DNA from: Alphaproteobacteria bacterium
GTDB lineage: Bacteria > Pseudomonadota > Alphaproteobacteria > UBA9219
NCBI GenBank assembly: GCA_028693775.1
Contig: JAQUUS010000090.1
Span: 1-6,590, forward strand
Reading direction: 5' to 3'
Length of the DNA: 6,590 nucleotides
A program made the translations under genes and the position numbers. Shown here one piece after another: positions 4,840-6,590 of this stretch. The number at the start of each line of letters is the position of its first letter. Position 1 is the stretch's first letter. Under the pieces are notes generated by a model. It worked only from the letters and a program-made list of their open reading frames with translations. It did no database searches and was not told the DNA's origin.

Positions 4840-6590
4840 TCAGTTTTCCCAAGGATTGAAGATGCCTGAGAAGCGGAGTTCTGGGGCGATCTTGATGGAG
4901 AGTTCCGAGGTGAGGGAGAGGGTGGACGTTAGGTCCTGGTTGGCGAGAACAAAGGTGTCGGGCTCGGTTTTGTTTTCTTCGGAGGAGATGAGAGCGGGAG
5001 TGGCCGGTTTTTGGCTGTTCTTTGCGACGGTGTCGGGAAGTTGCCTTGAGAGGACGAGGATGCCCGAAAGATTATCGGCATAGGAAAAGGCATAGCCCAT
5101 GGCGGAGGAGAGGGAGCCGCTGAGATAGGTAACGGCGTAGCGACCCGCGCCGCTGCCTTGGGTGTAGGCGGTGATGCCGGTTAAGGAGCCTGAGAGGGTA
5201 TCGAGCGAGGCGTCGGAGCCGAAGAAGCCGGAGAGGGTATAGTTATAGGAAGAGAGATCTGGGGCTGCTTCAGCATAAATGAGGCGAATGGTCGTTGGAG
5301 AAGCGGTGAGGGTTGGAGCGACGCTATAGAGGAAGCCGTTGCCTGTGCTCGGATAGGAAGGGCAAGAGCCACCGTAGGAGCAGCTATATCTGCGGAAGGC
5401 CCAGGAGAGGCCTGTCAGAGTGTCGTTGGCTGGAGTGGTTGCATAGACGAGCCAACGACCGCCGCCTGAGGCGGAGAGAGAGCCGCCGTTGTTGATGACG
5501 TTTCGGCCTGAAACGAGGACGAGGGCATCGTCTGTGCCTGAGGCCGAGACGGCGTTGGCGAGCGTGAGGTCAGCACTGGAGCCGGTTAGGACGATCAGCA
5601 TATCGCCGGAGGTTGTGAGGCCCGTTGAACCGTTGCCGAGGGTGAGGCCGGAGGCTTGGGAATAGGAAATGGTTCCTGTGTCGCCGATCAGGGCGTTGAC
5701 GGCGTTTCCGGCGTTGGTGAGCGTGTATGCGGCTCCTGCGCCTTCGAGGTCGAGCGTGGAGGCTGTGATGGAGCCGGATTGGGAAACATCGCCGCCGAGG
5801 GAGGTGAGCGTGACGGTTGAGGCGGATAGTGTGCCGAGGGTTATGGTTCCGACGGTGTTGTTGGTGTTGCCGGAGCCGTCGAGGAGGCTGATGGAGATGT
5901 CTCCGGTACCGGCATTGAGTGCGGTGCCGTCGGCCATGGTTATGGAGGCAGCGCCGGCTTCACGGTAGGCGTCAACCACGCCATCGGCGGTGGTGTCGTT
6001 GGCGATGAGAGTGAGATCGCCGTTGGCGGTTGTTATATCGGCGTTGATGAGGATGCTGTTTCCGGCTTGGAAGGTGAGCGCGCCGCCGTCGCCGCTAGAG
6101 GGGGTGACGGTGATGTCGCTGTTGACGGTGATGCTGTTGCTGGCCTGAAGGGTGACGGCGGTTCCGGCATCGAGGGTGGACGTGAGGAACGAGGGCAGGA
6201 GGTTCATGTCATTTCCTCCCGCCATCGAATAGGTTTGCAAGGATGGATCGGGCAGGCCGACGGCAACCTTGCTTGTAGCACTAGAACTATAAAAGCTGAC
6301 GAGGAAGGAGCCGTTAGAGGTGTTTTCTCTTGCGTAAATTGTTGTGACGGCATTGCCGCTGGGGTTGATAATCGAATTGGCGCTCGAGAGGACGCCTGAG
6401 GTTCCGGTTGTTCCGTTACCCCATGTGATGGCTCCTAGATTGGTTATGGTGTCGCTGTCCCAGTAAGAATTGATGATGACGTAATTTCCGTCGCTGAGCG
6501 CCGTCGCTCCATACCAGCCTATCCAGTCGCTTGCCTGCGATCCGACGAGCGAGTTGGCGCTTGACACAGCGCCGGAGATGCCGGTCGTTC
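4840..6590 (-). CDS. C-terminal part of a large filamentous-haemagglutinin-like exoprotein (5' end outside window)
   Basis: The frame is open from the right edge to the TGA at 4842-4840, about 582 residues. A GTG at 6567 lies inside a repeat unit and is not a credible start. Numbering from that codon: residues up to about 105 are repeats of about 59 residues (TTGISGAVSSANSLVG, then TTGTSGVLSSANSIIN), of the kind I associate with DUF5650. About 130-370 is a beta-helix-like region rich in Ser, Thr, Gly, Asn and Asp (QASNSITVNSDIT, FQAGNSILINADIT, GTALNAGTGDISISLLDG). Then GGRWLVYATTPANDTLTGL and TGNGFLYSVAPTLT, typical of the C-terminal part of haemagglutinin-like exoproteins, and an MBG-like segment (GAGRYAVTYLSGSL). 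The end (IFNPWEN) lacks an autotransporter beta-barrel, so two-partner secretion is the likely route, but the TpsB partner and signal peptide are not in view. Two cysteines (396, 402) near the end could form a disulfide. It lies 43 bp upstream of the sigma gene on the same strand. Confidence 0.85.
   Translation of the reverse strand, partial: TTGISGAVSSANSLVGSQASDWIGWYGATALSDGNYVIINSYWDSDTITNLGAITWGNGTTGTSGVLSSANSIINPSGNAVTTIYARENTSNGSFLVSFYSSSATSKVAVGLPDPSLQTYSMAGGNDMNLLPSFLTSTLDAGTAVTLQASNSITVNSDITVTPSSGDGGALTFQAGNSILINADITTANGDLTLIANDTTADGVVDAYREAGAASITMADGTALNAGTGDISISLLDGSGNTNNTVGTITLGTLSASTVTLTSLGGDVSQSGSITASTLDLEGAGAAYTLTNAGNAVNALIGDTGTISYSQASGLTLGNGSTGLTTSGDMLIVLTGSSADLTLANAVSASGTDDALVLVSGRNVINNGGSLSASGGGRWLVYATTPANDTLTGLSWAFRRYSCSYGGSCPSYPSTGNGFLYSVAPTLTASPTTIRLIYAEAAPDLSSYNYTLSGFFGSDASLDTLSGSLTGITAYTQGSGAGRYAVTYLSGSLSSAMGYAFSYADNLSGILVLSRQLPDTVAKNSQKPATPALISSEENKTEPDTFVLANQDLTSTLSLTSELSIKIAPELRFSGIFNPWEN
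6412..6588 (-). repeat. 59-residue repeat unit in the exoprotein (next unit, degenerate, begins at 6411)
   Basis: On the minus strand this 177-bp unit encodes TTGISGAVSSANSLVG through GAITWGNG. The next unit starts at once with TTGTSGVLSSANSIIN and then diverges, as a terminal repeat often does. The unit includes the LSDGNYVIINSYWDSD core seen in such repeats. More copies are expected beyond the right edge, but the window does not show them. Confidence 0.65.

Noticed and set aside
4802..4860. Possible ECF-type autoregulatory promoter (GGAAAA and CGGTT on the minus strand) or CTGACA -35 box before the sigma gene
   Set aside because: The GGAAC and CGTT elements are imperfect and the spacing is uncertain; CTGACA has no -10 at a suitable distance.
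1..6590. tRNA, rRNA, CRISPR array, insertion sequence or attachment site
   Set aside because: No cloverleaf, regularly spaced direct repeats, transposase motifs or terminal repeats were seen on either strand by reading.

Overview
The window looks like a stretch of a Gram-negative chromosome of moderate GC. The gene families point to an alphaproteobacterium-like host: a DUF1566/Lcl-type protein with an NWHGNDG stretch, an ECF sigma factor coupled to a YfbK-type von Willebrand A (vWA) protein, and a filamentous-haemagglutinin-like exoprotein with a GRWLVYATTP segment. This lineage is an inference from family flavour, not a proven placement. No RNA genes, CRISPR arrays, insertion sequences or phage genes are visible.

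Layout: (1) 2-508, plus strand, the 3' end of a DUF1566/Lcl-like gene that starts before the window. (2) 409-1893, minus strand, a predicted zinc metallopeptidase with HEAAH and a downstream REEVFAKSF motif, resembling the anthrax-lethal-factor-like (ATLF, M34) fold; its 3' end overlaps the first gene tail to tail by 100 bp. (3) 1894-2127, a non-coding gap with a good sigma-70-type promoter for the peptidase, a long imperfect hairpin, a smaller terminator-like hairpin and an excess of the pentamer GCGTT/AACGC. (4) 2128-4203, minus strand, a membrane-anchored YfbK/DUF3520 vWA protein. (5) 4203-4796, minus strand, an ECF sigma factor whose TGA stop overlaps the ATG of the vWA gene. (6) 4840-6590, minus strand, the C-terminal ~580 residues of a large haemagglutinin-like exoprotein that starts beyond the right edge.

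The clearest functional unit is the sigma factor-vWA pair. The two are translationally coupled. The vWA protein has a short basic cytoplasmic segment, one membrane helix, a Pro/Ala/Thr-rich linker and a large periplasmic part with an intact MIDAS metal site. This is the architecture expected of a membrane sensor that controls a sigma factor, although the vWA protein has no recognisable zinc-binding anti-sigma motif, so that role is inferred. The flanking genes encode probably exported or surface proteins (exoprotein, peptidase, DUF1566 protein). They could be envelope-related targets of the module or simply neighbours; nothing in the sequence ties them to it directly.
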